Shown: positions 24,485-34,976 of the stretch, piece by piece
Layout: every line of letters starts with the position of its first letter
How positions within the stretch are numbered: the first letter of the stretch is position 1
Made by a program: the position numbers and the translations under genes
DNA from: Basidiobolus meristosporus CBS 931.73
Taxonomy: Eukaryota; Basidiobolomycota; Basidiobolomycetes; Basidiobolales; Basidiobolaceae
Reading direction: 5' to 3'
Length of the DNA: 64,000 nucleotides
Assembly: GCA_002104905.1 (NCBI GenBank)
Contig: MCFE01000090.1
Location: 62,001-126,000, forward strand
The notes under the pieces: generated by a model
Told to the model about the DNA's origin: nothing
Databases searched by the model: none
What the model saw: the letters and a program-made list of their open reading frames with translations, nothing else

Positions 24485-27400
24485 TTCTCCCCTGTTGAAG
24501 TTGAGAGGGTTCTCTTGAATCTCTTTTCTTGTGATACCAATATATTAATGGTTCAGTATTATCAGCAAGTCTTGCAAGTTTGAGTCTGTCCCTATGCACT
24601 AAGTCTTCCCAGATATTGCCTTGTTTGTCCACCAGTTGGTAAGTTGCAAATGGACATTCTCTGATGATCTTGAATGGTCCTGTCCATTGTGGCTCAAACT
24701 TCTTCCAAGTGTTGTTTCTTAGCAATACAAAGTTCCCAACTGTCAATGCTTCTGGTGCTATAGTCTTATCAAATCTCTGCTTCATCTGTTCTGCACTTTG
24801 AGATACTTTGGTCTGTGCCTCTTGACGTCTCTGTTCCAGTTGCTGGTGTCTAATTGGCTGACTGAGTTCATCTTCTAAGGTGTCTGTAAGTTTTGGTTGT
24901 GTGAGATCTCCTGGAATTCTTGGTTCACATCCATAAACTAAGTAAAATGGTGATTGCTGGGTGGTGTTGTGTACTTTGACTCTGCATGCAAAGAGTGCTT
25001 GGTCTATATACGCATCCCATCTACTGACAACTCCATTTGCATACTTGGTCAGCATTTTTCCAAATAATCCATTAAATTGCTCAGTGACTCCATTAGTTCT
25101 GGGATGATATGCCAAGGTTTTCAAGTGTCTGATCTGCTGCATTTCCAGGTAAGCGTCTAATGTCTTTGCCATAAAGTTTGCACCTCTATCAGATAAAATC
25201 TCCACAGGGCATCCCAACTTCATCAGGATCTCATGGTAAATGAAACTTGCAACTTCTTGTTCACTGGCTATTGGTACAGCTTTAGCAACTGGCCATTTAG
25301 TGGCATGGTCAATTGCTACCAGGATCCAATGGTTGCATTTCCTGGTTGTTGGCAGTCTTCCAATAAAGTCAATTTGCCATCTCTCAAATGGTCTTACAGG
25401 CTCCAAAGGGAAGAGTTTGGCAGTTCTTTGTGGCTGGCCTTGATTGATTTGGCAGTTTGGGCATGTTTTCACTAGCTTCTCAACATCTTGTTTCATTCTG
25501 GGCCCCCATGCTCTGGCTTTCACAAGGCTATAGGTTCCTTCAATCCCAAGATGTCCATATCCATTGTGTAGCTTATGTATTAAATCCAGGCAAGCAACAT
25601 AAGGACAATAGGCAACAGGGCTTCCATCAACAATTTGGTAGAGTGTCTCATCCTGTACAACAAATTTGCTGGCTTCATCACGGATTATCTTCTTGGTATC
25701 TTCATCCACTTCATTAGGAATGGCTTGGTCCTCCAAGTACTTTGGTAATAGGCTAGGCCAATCTGATTCATGCACCAAGTTGAGTTGTGCAACTTGATCT
25801 AATCTTGATAAGGCATCAGCCACCGTGTTGTTTTTTCCAGGGCAGTAGACAATCTCCAGGTCAAATTGCTGAATGTATTCACTCCATCTTGTCATTCTTC
25901 TAGAGAGAACCTTCTGAGTAAATATATACTTGAGGGAGGCATGATCAGTCTTCACAGTGCATTTGACTCCTTCAATATAGCATCTCCATGTCTTCAAACA
26001 GTGTATTATAGCAAGCATCTCCTTCTCATGGACTGGATAGTTTTGTTCTGCTGAGTTCAGTTTCTTGAATTCAAAGGCAACAGGGTAGTCCTTTCCCTCT
26101 TGTTCTTGGCTCAGCACTCCACCAATTGCATAATCTGAAGCATCTGTGCACAGAGTGAACTCTTTTCTGAAGTCTGGTATTCTTAAGCTTGGCAGCTTAG
26201 CAAGCTCATTCTTGAGCATCTAGAAGGCAGTCTCACAAGCTATGTCCCACTTGTAGGCATTGTCTTTCATGAGGATATCAGTTAAAGGGGCTGCAATACT
26301 TGCAAAAGACTTGACAAATCTCCAATAATAGGAAACCATTCCAAGGAATGATCTGAGTTCTGATATGCTATGGGGCTGCTTCAAATTTTTGATTACTTCC
26401 ACCTTCTTGGGGTCTAAGGTTACTCCTGTGCTAGTCACTATGTGTCCCAGATATTCTACATGTTCCTTGAAGAATTCACACTTGGGTAGCTTGCCATAAA
26501 GCTTGTTCTCTCTTAGCTTCTCCAAGACCTTTTCAAAGTGCACCAAGTGATCCTCTTCTGTCTTGCGGTATATCAGTATATCATCTAGGTAGATTATGAC
26601 ATACTTGTTTAAGTACTCCTGGAAGACAGTCTGCATCAGGGTCATGAAAGTTGCAGGGGCATTGGTGAGGCCAAAACTCATGACTAAGTACTTGTAATGT
26701 CCATATCTGGTCCTGAATGCTGTCTTAGGGATGTCTTCTGGCTTCACCCTAATCTGGTTGTATCCTGACATGAGGTCAATCTTGCTGAAAATAGTGGCTC
26801 CATTAAGTTGGTCCAAAAGCTCATCAATTTGAGGTATGGGGTACTTATTCTTGACGGTAACTGAGTTCAGGGCTCTGTAGTCAATGCACATCCTAAGTGT
26901 TCCATCCTTCTTTTTCACAAAAAGCACTGGTGCTCCCCAGGGTGACTTGCTGGGTCTGATGTATCCTTGCTCCAATAGCTGATCAATTTGTCTCTTCATT
27001 TCCTCCAATTCCAATGGACTCATTCTGTAAGGTGTCTTGCACACTGGAGGGCTATCTCCTGTGTCAATGGCATGATCCACCTCTCTGACTGGTGGTAGGC
27101 TTACAAGCTCATCTGGAAACACGTCCAAATATTTATTCAAGAGAGTCTGGACCTGCTGGGGTGCTGGGGTAGCGGAATCCTCCTGTAATACAGCCATGAG
27201 GAACATCTGGGTACCTTCTCTAAGTGCTCTACAGAACTGGGTCTTGCTAAGTTCACTTGTCTCACAAATACTGGAATTGACCAAGTTAAAATCCAGCCTG
27301 GCAGGTAATAGCTCATAGGTCTTGTTGTCTTTTTGGATCTGAGTAGCATGGGTTCTCCAGTTGATTGATGGATTATGATAAAATAGCCAGGTTTTTCCAA

Positions 27401-28628
27401 GTACAAGGTCAAACTTGCAGTTCCCAAATATATAAGCCTGTAGGTCTTCTTCATAGTCATTGATCTTCATTCTTACTGGCTGGGTAATACGGTTGATTAT
27501 GTGAGAGTTCCCATTAGCTGTGGAGACTGAAGTTGATTTGGCAGGTTCCAAGTTGATTCCAGCTTTCAAGGCAAATAGCTCCGACATGTACTCATGCGAT
27601 GCTCCTGAGTCAATCATGATCTTGGCAGGTACTCCATTGATTACTCCATTCAAGTACAATAACTTCCCTGAGTTTGAGGTCATTTGGGACAAGTACTCTT
27701 CTGTCATATGGAAGGTGAGTTCCAAGTCTTCTTCAAGTTCATCTTCCACATTACTGTGTTCATGGGACTCAATATGGTTGAAGGTTCTTGTTGGCTGATG
27801 TCCATTTCTTCTCTGAGGGCAGTACTTTGCAATGTGTCCTTGCTGGTGGCAATTGAAGCAAAGTCCTTTCTTCTTACATTCTTCTGAGGTAGGATTCTTC
27901 TGCATAGCATCTATTTCCATTGGTACTACTTCTGATTGTCTTCTTTCATAATGATTGTAGCCTTTCTGATTAGTCACTGTAGGCTTCCCAACTCCAAACA
28001 TAGCTGAGTCATAGTCAATGGCAATCTTGATGGCTTCTTCAATAGTCTGAGGTCTTTGGTAATTGACTTCCTTGCAAGTTTGTTCTTTCATCCCATCAAT
28101 AAAGTATTCAACTTGATCCAAGGGGTCCATTCTTTCAATTTGTCAAAGTAGACATCTGTACTCATAGATGTATTCTTGCACCATTCCTTTCTGTCTGAGT
28201 GTCTTTAACTTCCTTCTTAGTAGTGTCTGCTGGTGTGGAGGCTCAAAAGCATCCTGAATTTCCGATACAAACTCATCCTAGGTAGAGATTGTAGAGCATC
28301 CCATCATAGTGGCCGACCAAATCTTGTTGTGGTACCACTGTAAAGCTGCATCTGCCAGGTAAGAAGCTGCATAATGCAACTTGCTTTCTGGAGCAATTCC
28401 TTTAGCTTTAAAAGCTTCTTCAATCTGAAAGAGCCAAGTTCCCAGGTTTTCATTGACTCTGCCATGGTACTGGTTGACCTTCACACTAAAGTTGCTCTTA
28501 ACAGGGCTTTGCTGGTTCTGAGCCATGGTAGTCATTCCTTATTGCTGTTGGCTGAGGATAGGGAGTAACTGTTGCTGTTGGGCCAGGATTTGCTGCATGG
28601 CATTCTTCCATTCTTGATTGTCCGACAT
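24477..28628 (-). pseudogene. Gypsy element G-C gag-pol, four in-frame stops
   Basis: One frame of 1,383 codons from the ATG at 28,628 to the TGA at 24,479-24,477, free of frameshifts but with four in-frame stops: TAA 28,541-28,539, TAG 28,280-28,278, TGA 28,145-28,143, TAG 26,222-26,220. Domains by codon number: Gag with a complete knuckle [14 protein letters not shown] (257-270); protease [12 protein letters not shown] (Asp 340); RT with intact YLDD (680-683); RNase H FTLCTDASDY (Asp 829); integrase with HNGYGHLG, CPNC and the D-D35-E triad at 1087, 1147 and 1183; and a GPF-type C-terminus (TGPFKIIRECPFATYQLVD). No chromodomain was seen. All catalytic residues survive, so it is the youngest gypsy copy here. 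The frame runs a few codons into the 3' LTR. Confidence 0.95.
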
Positions 28629-28667
28629 CTTGAGGGTAGTTTCTTCTTTCTTCAGGAAGGGGGTTTC

Positions 28668-28685
28668 TGGTTATTGCTGCTACCA
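28668..28685 (-). other. Primer binding site of G-C
   Basis: Minus strand reads TGGTAGCAGCAATAACC one base after the 5' LTR, the same as in G-A. TGGTAGCAG fits the CCA end of an initiator-Met-like tRNA; the exact primer tRNA is not proven from this window. Confidence 0.65.
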
Positions 28686-28686
28686 A

Positions 28687-29055
28687 TGTTACAAGTCTTG
28701 GTATAAGAGTTGTAGAGGAATAGGGAGTTTAGCTAGTATTGTATTCACTAAAACTTGAACTGATTTTTATTGAGGTTCCAGCAGCTCCTTATATACATTT
28801 TGTCAGATCAATTGCTGACTAATTGTATTTCCTAATGTAGGTTGCGGCTGATGACTCATTTGATTGCATCATCATCGCCTAATAAGATCCTACTTAATAT
28901 ATCTATTTCTGTCTGATAAGGATCTGCTGATTCATTTGCTGACTAATGCTACTAATTTCATAGATAATACTGATATACTGATAACCTAAACATATACTAA
29001 TTGATTTGACTAAAAAACTGATCTAACTTAAACATTCAAGCGGCAGATCATTACA
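28687..29055 (-). repeat. 5' LTR of gypsy element G-C
   Basis: 369 bp, TGTTACAAGTCTTGG to GATCATTACA. It is nearly identical by eye to the LTR at 24,116, implying a fairly recent insertion. It is followed by GAAG, the second copy of the target duplication, and then by the continuation of G-B coding sequence ([15 protein letters not shown]). Confidence 0.95.
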
Positions 29056-31184
29056 GAAGACCTACAGGCCTATATATTTGGGAACTGCAAGTTTGACCTT
29101 GTACTTGGAAAACCCTGGCTATTTTGTTGAAATCCATGAACCAACTGGAGAACCCATGCTACTCAGATCCAGAAGGACAACAAGACCAATGAGCCATTAC
29201 CTGCTAGACTGGATTTCAACTTGGTCAATTCCAGTGCATGTAAAACAAGTGAACTTAGCAAGATGTATTTCTGTGGAGCCCTTAGAAATGGCACCCAGAT
29301 GTTCCTCATGGCAGCATTATGGGAGGATTCCTTAATTCTAGTACCCCACAAGGTCCACACTCTTTTGAGAGAATATTAAGACATATTTCCAAATGAACTT
29401 GTAATCCTACCACCAGTAAGAGATGTGGATCATACCATTTACACAGGAGATAGCCCTCCAGTGAGTAAGACACCCTACAGAATGAGTCCATTGAAATTGG
29501 AAGAGATGAAGAGACAAAAAGACCAGTTATTGGAACATGCATATATCAGACCCAGCAACTTGCCTTGGGAGCACCTGTACTTTTTGTAAAGAAGAAGGAT
29601 AGAACACTTAGGATGTGCATTGACTACAGAGCCCTCAACTCAGTTACCATGAAGAATAAGTACCTACACCTTAAATTGATAAGCTTTTGGACCAGCTTAA
29701 TGGAGCCACTATATTCAGCAAAATGACCTCATGTCAGGATACAACCCAACTTGGGTGAAGCCAAAAGACATCCCTAAGACAGCATTCAGGACCAGATATG
29801 GACATTACAAGTACCTAGTCATGAGTTTTGGCCTCACCAATGCCCCTGCAACATTTATGACCCTGATACAGACTGTCTTCCAGGAGTACTTAGACAAACT
29901 TGTGATCTTCTACCCAGATGATATATTGATGTACAGCAAGACATCAGAGGATCACTTGGTGCACATTGAAAAGGTCTTGAAGAAGCTAAGAGAGAACAAA
30001 CTATATGGCAAGCTAGCCAAGTGTGGATTCTTCAAGGAACATGTTCAATAACTATGACACATAGTGACTAGCACAGAAGTGACCTTAGACCCTGCGAAGT
30101 TTGAAGTTATCAAGAATCTGAAGCAGCCCCATTGCATATCAGAGCTCAGTTCATTCCTTGGAATGGTTTCCTATTATTGGAGATTTGTCAAGTCTTTTGC
30201 GAGTATTGCAGCCCATTTGACTGATATCCTCAAGAAAGACAATACCTACAAGTGAGACATAGCTTGTGAGATAGCCTTCCAGATGCTCAAGAATGGGCTT
30301 GCTAAGCTGACAAGTTTAAAAATACCTGACTTCAGAAAAGAGTTTACTCTGTACACAGATGCTTCAGATTATGTATTTGGTGGAGTGTTGAGCCAAGAAC
30401 ATGGGGAAAGGACTACCCAGTTGCCTTTGAACTAAAGAAACTGAACCCAGCACAACAAAACAATCCTGTACATGAAAAGGAGATACTTGCTATTAAACAC
30501 TGATTGAAGACATGGAGATGTTACATTGAAGGAGTCAAGTGCACTGTGATGACTGATCACCCCTCATTCAAGTATAAATTTACTCAGAAGGTGCTCTCCA
30601 GATGATAGACAAGATGGAGCAAATACATTCAGCAATTTTACTGGGAGAATGTATACTGCCCTGAGAAATACAATAGAGTTGCTAATACCTTATCAAGATT
30701 AGAACAAGTTGCACATCTCAATTTGGTACAAGAATCAGATAGGCCCAGCGTATTACCAAAGTACTTGGAGCACCAAGACATTCCTAATGAGGTGGATGGG
30801 GAGTTCAAGAAGATAATCTGGGATGAAGCCAGCAAATTTGTGGTCCAGGATGAAACACTCTACCAAATTATTGATGGAAGCCCTAGTACCTATTGCCCTT
30901 ATGTTACTTGCCTGGATTTAGTACATAAGCTACACAATGGATATAGACATCTTGGAATTGAAGGAACCTTTAGCCTTATGAATGCCAGAGCATGGTAGCC
31001 CAGAATGAAATAAGACATCAAGAAGCTAGTGAAGACATGCCTAAATTGCCAAATCAATCAAGGCCAACCACAGAGAATTGCCAAATTCTTTCCTTTGAAG
31101 CCTGTAAGACCATTGGAAAATGGGGAATTGAGCTTATTGAATGACTGCTAACCACCAGGAAATGCAGCCATTGGATCCTAATAG
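29056..31184 (+). pseudogene. Gypsy element G-B, RT-RNase H-integrase part, 3' truncated
   Basis: Resumes the G-B frame broken at 24,115. RT at 29,731-30,050 has SGYNPTWVKPKDIPKTAF and an active-site box YPDD (Leu to Pro at the second position, both Asp kept). RNase H is seen at 30,330-30,620 (VYTDASDYVFGG equivalent, decayed). The integrase zinc region runs at 30,900-31,060 with CLNCQINQG. The element ends in the integrase core at about 31,184, where CACTA-like sequence starts; no 3' LTR is present. Stops and frameshifts are numerous. Confidence 0.88.
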
Positions 31185-31189
31185 CTCAG

Positions 31190-31551
31190 GTTTCATATAA
31201 CTTTGCTATATTTTCTGGTGGTCTTGAAATGGAAGTAGGTGAGTCCATAGCAGAGATGGTATTGTATATTCATGTATGTGTGGTGCAACAATCTTATTTG
31301 TAGTGCTTACTAAAGTGAGTATCATTAAATGTTACATTCATGTAAGTAGAAGGTCTCAAATGCAAGACTGTCTTAAATTTAGATGAGTATTAATAAAAAG
31401 TGATATAATAGTGCTACCTAGCTGAGTGTTGATCTCTTTGCCCCATGGTCAAGACTACTCTTTTTCTGCATTATAATAGAAGAGAAAATATGTTGTGACT
31501 ATTGCAACAAACTTATCAGGCATGAAGCATACCGACAGCAAAGAAGGTATC
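31190..31551 (+). pseudogene. CACTA-like copy U-D: divergent region and tnp2 finger, 5' part
   Basis: Inverted relative to U-A. The intergenic region (31,190-31,400) is followed by the start of the transposase on plus, with CPMVKTT, then NRREK and CDYCNKLIRHEAYRQQRR (31,440-31,550). This is the same Cys/His finger as at 8,350 and 11,890 on minus. It is interrupted inside the finger by LTR-X (31,552) and resumes at 32,734 with YHKDCSQCFA. Confidence 0.6.
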
Positions 31552-32733
31552 TGTTGTGTTGTATTATGATTAGTTTGGGGCTTGTTCTATAATGTAGAGG
31601 CTAATCAACAGTATACAGCAATTTGTAGTATGCTAATACTGAAACAGTTTATTGGGAGTTTGATATACGGATAGAAGATATATCTTTCACCAATTTCCTC
31701 AATCTTAGGCTCAAAATATACTGTAGGCAGTGTTTATCACTTCTACAGCAGTGTTCTGACCTTGTGTCTACTAATGGGCTTATTTACTTTTATAGTAACT
31801 TTTCCTTATTTGGAAGTCACTTTCCTTTCTGAGAAAATATTTCCTAATATGGAAATTCTAAACTCCCCTTTAACCTAAAGGGGTGTGTTGTAGAAGTCTC
31901 TAAAGGGGTGTCTAAAGGGGTGTCTTTAGAGTAAAGGGACCTCTTGTAGTGATCTCTAAAGTGGACTTTACATTAAAGGGGTGCCTAAAGGGGTTTCTTA
32001 AAGGGGTCTCTAAAGGGGTCATTAGACTAAAGGGGTGTCTAAAGGGGTGTCTCTAGAGTAAAGGGGTTTCCTAGAGGGTACTTTTCCAACAGAAAAGTGG
32101 TAGTTTCTTGTAGAACTTAGATTGGATTCTTGTGAGCTTTGCAGTCTCTTTACTGATGTAGTACCAATCAAAGTCAGAATACTCTACAGTGCAAGTGATG
32201 CAGGGGAAGTCTTATATCCTTTAAACTTGTAATTGTAGTGTGGAGATTCTGGAAAGCAAGGCTCTCTTTATATTTCAGCTGGGGAAGTCATATATATGAA
32301 AATTTTGAAGGATCAAATTTTTGGGCAATTGCACAAGCAATACACGTGATACAAAGCTAAAATGTTGAAGTGGTGCAGATTGGACATAGGTGCAGCATCT
32401 GTGAAAATATCACGTGATTTGAAATCTTCTGGAACCTTGTCATTAGTTATAACCTGGCAATCAGTAAAGGTATTTATGGGAAGTTAATCCCTCATCAATC
32501 AATTGTACTGCTTCAAATGAGCTGTAATTTGAAACATGTGTTGGCTACTACATGTTCTGTATGACATAATATTCTTGGGTGGATTGCTTGTCAGGGTCTG
32601 GAGCATTTGTTCTTCAAAGTTGGAAATTCTTGATCTTTCACTTGTGTGTTACCATAGCAAAAAGCAAAATAAAGAAATGAGTGCAATATTGATTTAGAGA
32701 TATTGTAGTAATGGAATACTTTCCATTACCACA
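31552..32733 (+). repeat. Solo LTR-X, copy 1
   Basis: 1,182 bp, TGTTGTGTTG to TTACCACA, flanked by a perfect 4-bp duplication TATC (31,548-31,551 and 32,734-32,737). Near full-length match to copy 2 (46,428-47,667). It contains an AAAGGGG-rich minisatellite (31,870-32,075). An 85-bp segment (32,421-32,505) is unrelated to copy 2 but resembles family LTR-1. No internal region; orientation arbitrary. Confidence 0.9.
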
Positions 32734-32800
32734 TATCACAAGGATTGCAGCCAGTGTTTTGCAATATAATGCTGACTTGAGTATTTATCAGGCACTACTG
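32734..32800 (+). pseudogene. CACTA-like copy U-D, tnp2 finger continued
   Basis: Short continuation of the transposase N-terminus after LTR-X (YHKDCSQCFA), homologous to NCYKDHCQYFA of U-A. It then fades into LTR-1-related sequence. Confidence 0.5.
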
Positions 32801-32819
32801 CACCAATAACATCTTACTC

Positions 32820-33130
32820 CAATCACAGCTGCCTTATATTCAAGCCCATGCTGACAGAGCTTGCAGTTGTCTTGACCTTGAAAGCTTTTGTAAATTGTCA
32901 TCTCAAAGGGTGCTGATCCCATTATATACTCTTGTTAAGATGTTAACTGGGCTAGGGACTGTAGCATTGTACTTTTCCCTTTACAAGCTTGTGGGTGTAT
33001 TCCTCTTCACATCAGAGTAAAGATAAAACACAGGTATTCCTAGCAAGCTATTGCCAGAGGCTATTGCACCTAGTGAGCACTCCACTCACAAGCACTTGAG
33101 AAGTGTCAGATGTATCTTTCTCTTGGACTT
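32820..33130 (+). repeat. Diverged LTR-1-related fragment
   Basis: Right half of an LTR related to that at 2,558 (inverted there) and to the next fragment. Shared landmarks are CAAGCTTGTGGG, GCAAGCTATTGCCAGAGGCTA and CACTTGAGAAGTGT. It ends near TATACACCTCCATAACA. The left half is missing. Confidence 0.6.
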
Positions 33131-33134
33131 ATAC

Positions 33135-33640
33135 ACCTCCATAACAACATTAGATGGTGAGAACTGCAGTTGCTTTCTCACACTTCTGTGTCTTGGGATT
33201 GGGTAGACTTTTTTCACTGTACCTTTGCATTTTCACTGCCAGGTCTTTCACTGCTACTTTTACAAATTGCTTTGTTCATTATACTACATTTTCTGCTCAA
33301 CTAATGCTGCATTAGTGCTCCTCTTTCTGCCTACTAGTCAGCACTCCTCTGGCTGTTTGATGTTTATATGCTGCTTGTTAGGGCTTTTGGCCTTTATTTA
33401 ATATTCACTTGAGAAGATACTGACTTGCAGCCATTGCAGCCTTGTACTTTGCCTTTGATAGTGACTAATACTCATGATATACTCTCTTAGCATACCAATG
33501 TAGGCTCAAGAGCTATTAACTTGCTTGAACCCAGGATAATGCTAATAAAAAAGATCAAACACATTCTGCTTGACCTTCAGATCCTGTTGGACTCATGGTC
33601 TGCTGGACTTAAGGTAGTGGAAGGCCAGACTTGGTACAGT
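33135..33640 (-). pseudogene. CACTA-like ORF2 fragment (copy U-F)
   Basis: Minus-strand remnant of the conserved ORF2 block: the residues around HYPGFK and IGMLREY (33,560-33,480) align with HEHYPGFKW and TGMLSKYL of U-A (10,117-10,190). The LKA-KQNAL block also aligns. Decayed, no continuous frame. Confidence 0.5.
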
Positions 33641-33854
33641 CTCTTGAACATCAGCCCTGTCATGTTGATAAACTCAATGACTGCACAGACATTAGATGTC
33701 TTTGGATTCCTAGGTTCTGGTACATGCTTACAGTCTCTACCTCCCATGCTATGATAGGTTTTTTGTGAGCTTTATATCCGCAGACTGTATTGTTCTCCAA
33801 AGACTCTATGGTTTTCCTCTGATATTATATTGTGCAGTTACTCAATTGTTGGCA

Positions 33855-34410
33855 GTCCCTTTTATCAATATACCAACTTGTTGATTAGTGTGATCACTGC
33901 TACCTGCTGTTATCTGAGCTTCCAACCCCAGACCACAGGACACTCCCAGGAAACTTTGCTGACAGCCAACTGATCTTGGAGGCACTACTTGTGAGGAATA
34001 CTCAGAGTAGGTGTCTTTTATTATATTTGATTCTTTCCCAAGTTTGTTCTTGTACAGGCAAAGATACTTATCTGTCTTTGTAACTATTGACCACAGCTGC
34101 ACTCTTATCAAGTTGCTGTTGGTGGAGTTTACAGTTGTTGTGACTTTGGAAGCTTTAGTACATTGTAATCTCAAGGGACGCTGAACTCAGCACATACTTT
34201 TGTTAAGACGCCAACTAAGATGGAGCTTGTAGTTCAATTGTTTCCCTTGACAAGCTTGTGGCTTCATTCCCCATCATATTAGATTAGAGACAGAACCCAA
34301 GTATTCCAAGCAAGCTTTTGCCAGAGGCTATGGCACCCAGTGAACACCCCACACACAAAACACTTGAGAAGTGTAAGACGTATCTGTCCCTTGGACCTAT
34401 ACACCACCAC
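33855..34410 (+). repeat. LTR-1-related LTR fragment, right half
   Basis: Very similar to the reverse complement of 2,558-3,115; both contain a minus- or plus-strand frame of about 90-110 codons by chance of recent divergence. It begins abruptly at about 33,855 and ends with CTATACACCACCAC. The promoter-bearing left half is absent. Confidence 0.7.
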
Positions 34411-34976
34411 TGCTTCAACCTGTAATGTTTGCATCACATGTGCAATTGGATACTGTTATTAAGGTAGGCAAAATCCAGTATTTGGATTTGTTTCTTGAAT
34501 TTAAATGGAACTAAATGTGTATCACACTATAAACTACACTGATACTTACCATTTTGGTTACTATCACACCAATTGGATGGTATCTCAGTGGTTAATTGGT
34601 CCAAAGGTATATCAACACTGTCAGCCCCTAATTGGCTCTTTGACTAATACACAAGGTACCTAATTTGCCATCAAATATCCTATTTTGTCCATTAAGCAAG
34701 TGAATCCCTGGTCCTAGTGATTGGACATGGTGTCATAGCTAGCACACAACCAGTTGTATTAGTGCAAATCAGATCAAATGGCTGCACTGGTGCCACAGAT
34801 CATGTATACATATGCAGGGTGTTTATTTATAGGGGTCCTGTCTTATGCGTTGGACAACCTTAATATTACTTATATCAAAAACTGAGTGATCACTGATTTG
34901 CAATGGCTTAATGCGGATTGCAAAAAAAATACATTGTTTAAATCATGACAAATAATAGCAATTCAATGCAATTGCA
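34411..34976. other. Unassigned AT-rich stretch
   Basis: No coding signal or known repeat recognised. A CAGGGTGTTTATTTATAGG sequence near 34,816 resembles the end of a Tc1/mariner-type element, but no matching inverted partner was found in the window. Confidence 0.3.

Noticed and set aside
34814-34860. CAGGGTGTTTATTTATAGG as a Tc1/mariner-type terminal repeat
   Set aside because: No inverted partner or TA-flanked second end was found nearby, and no transposase of that type is in the window.
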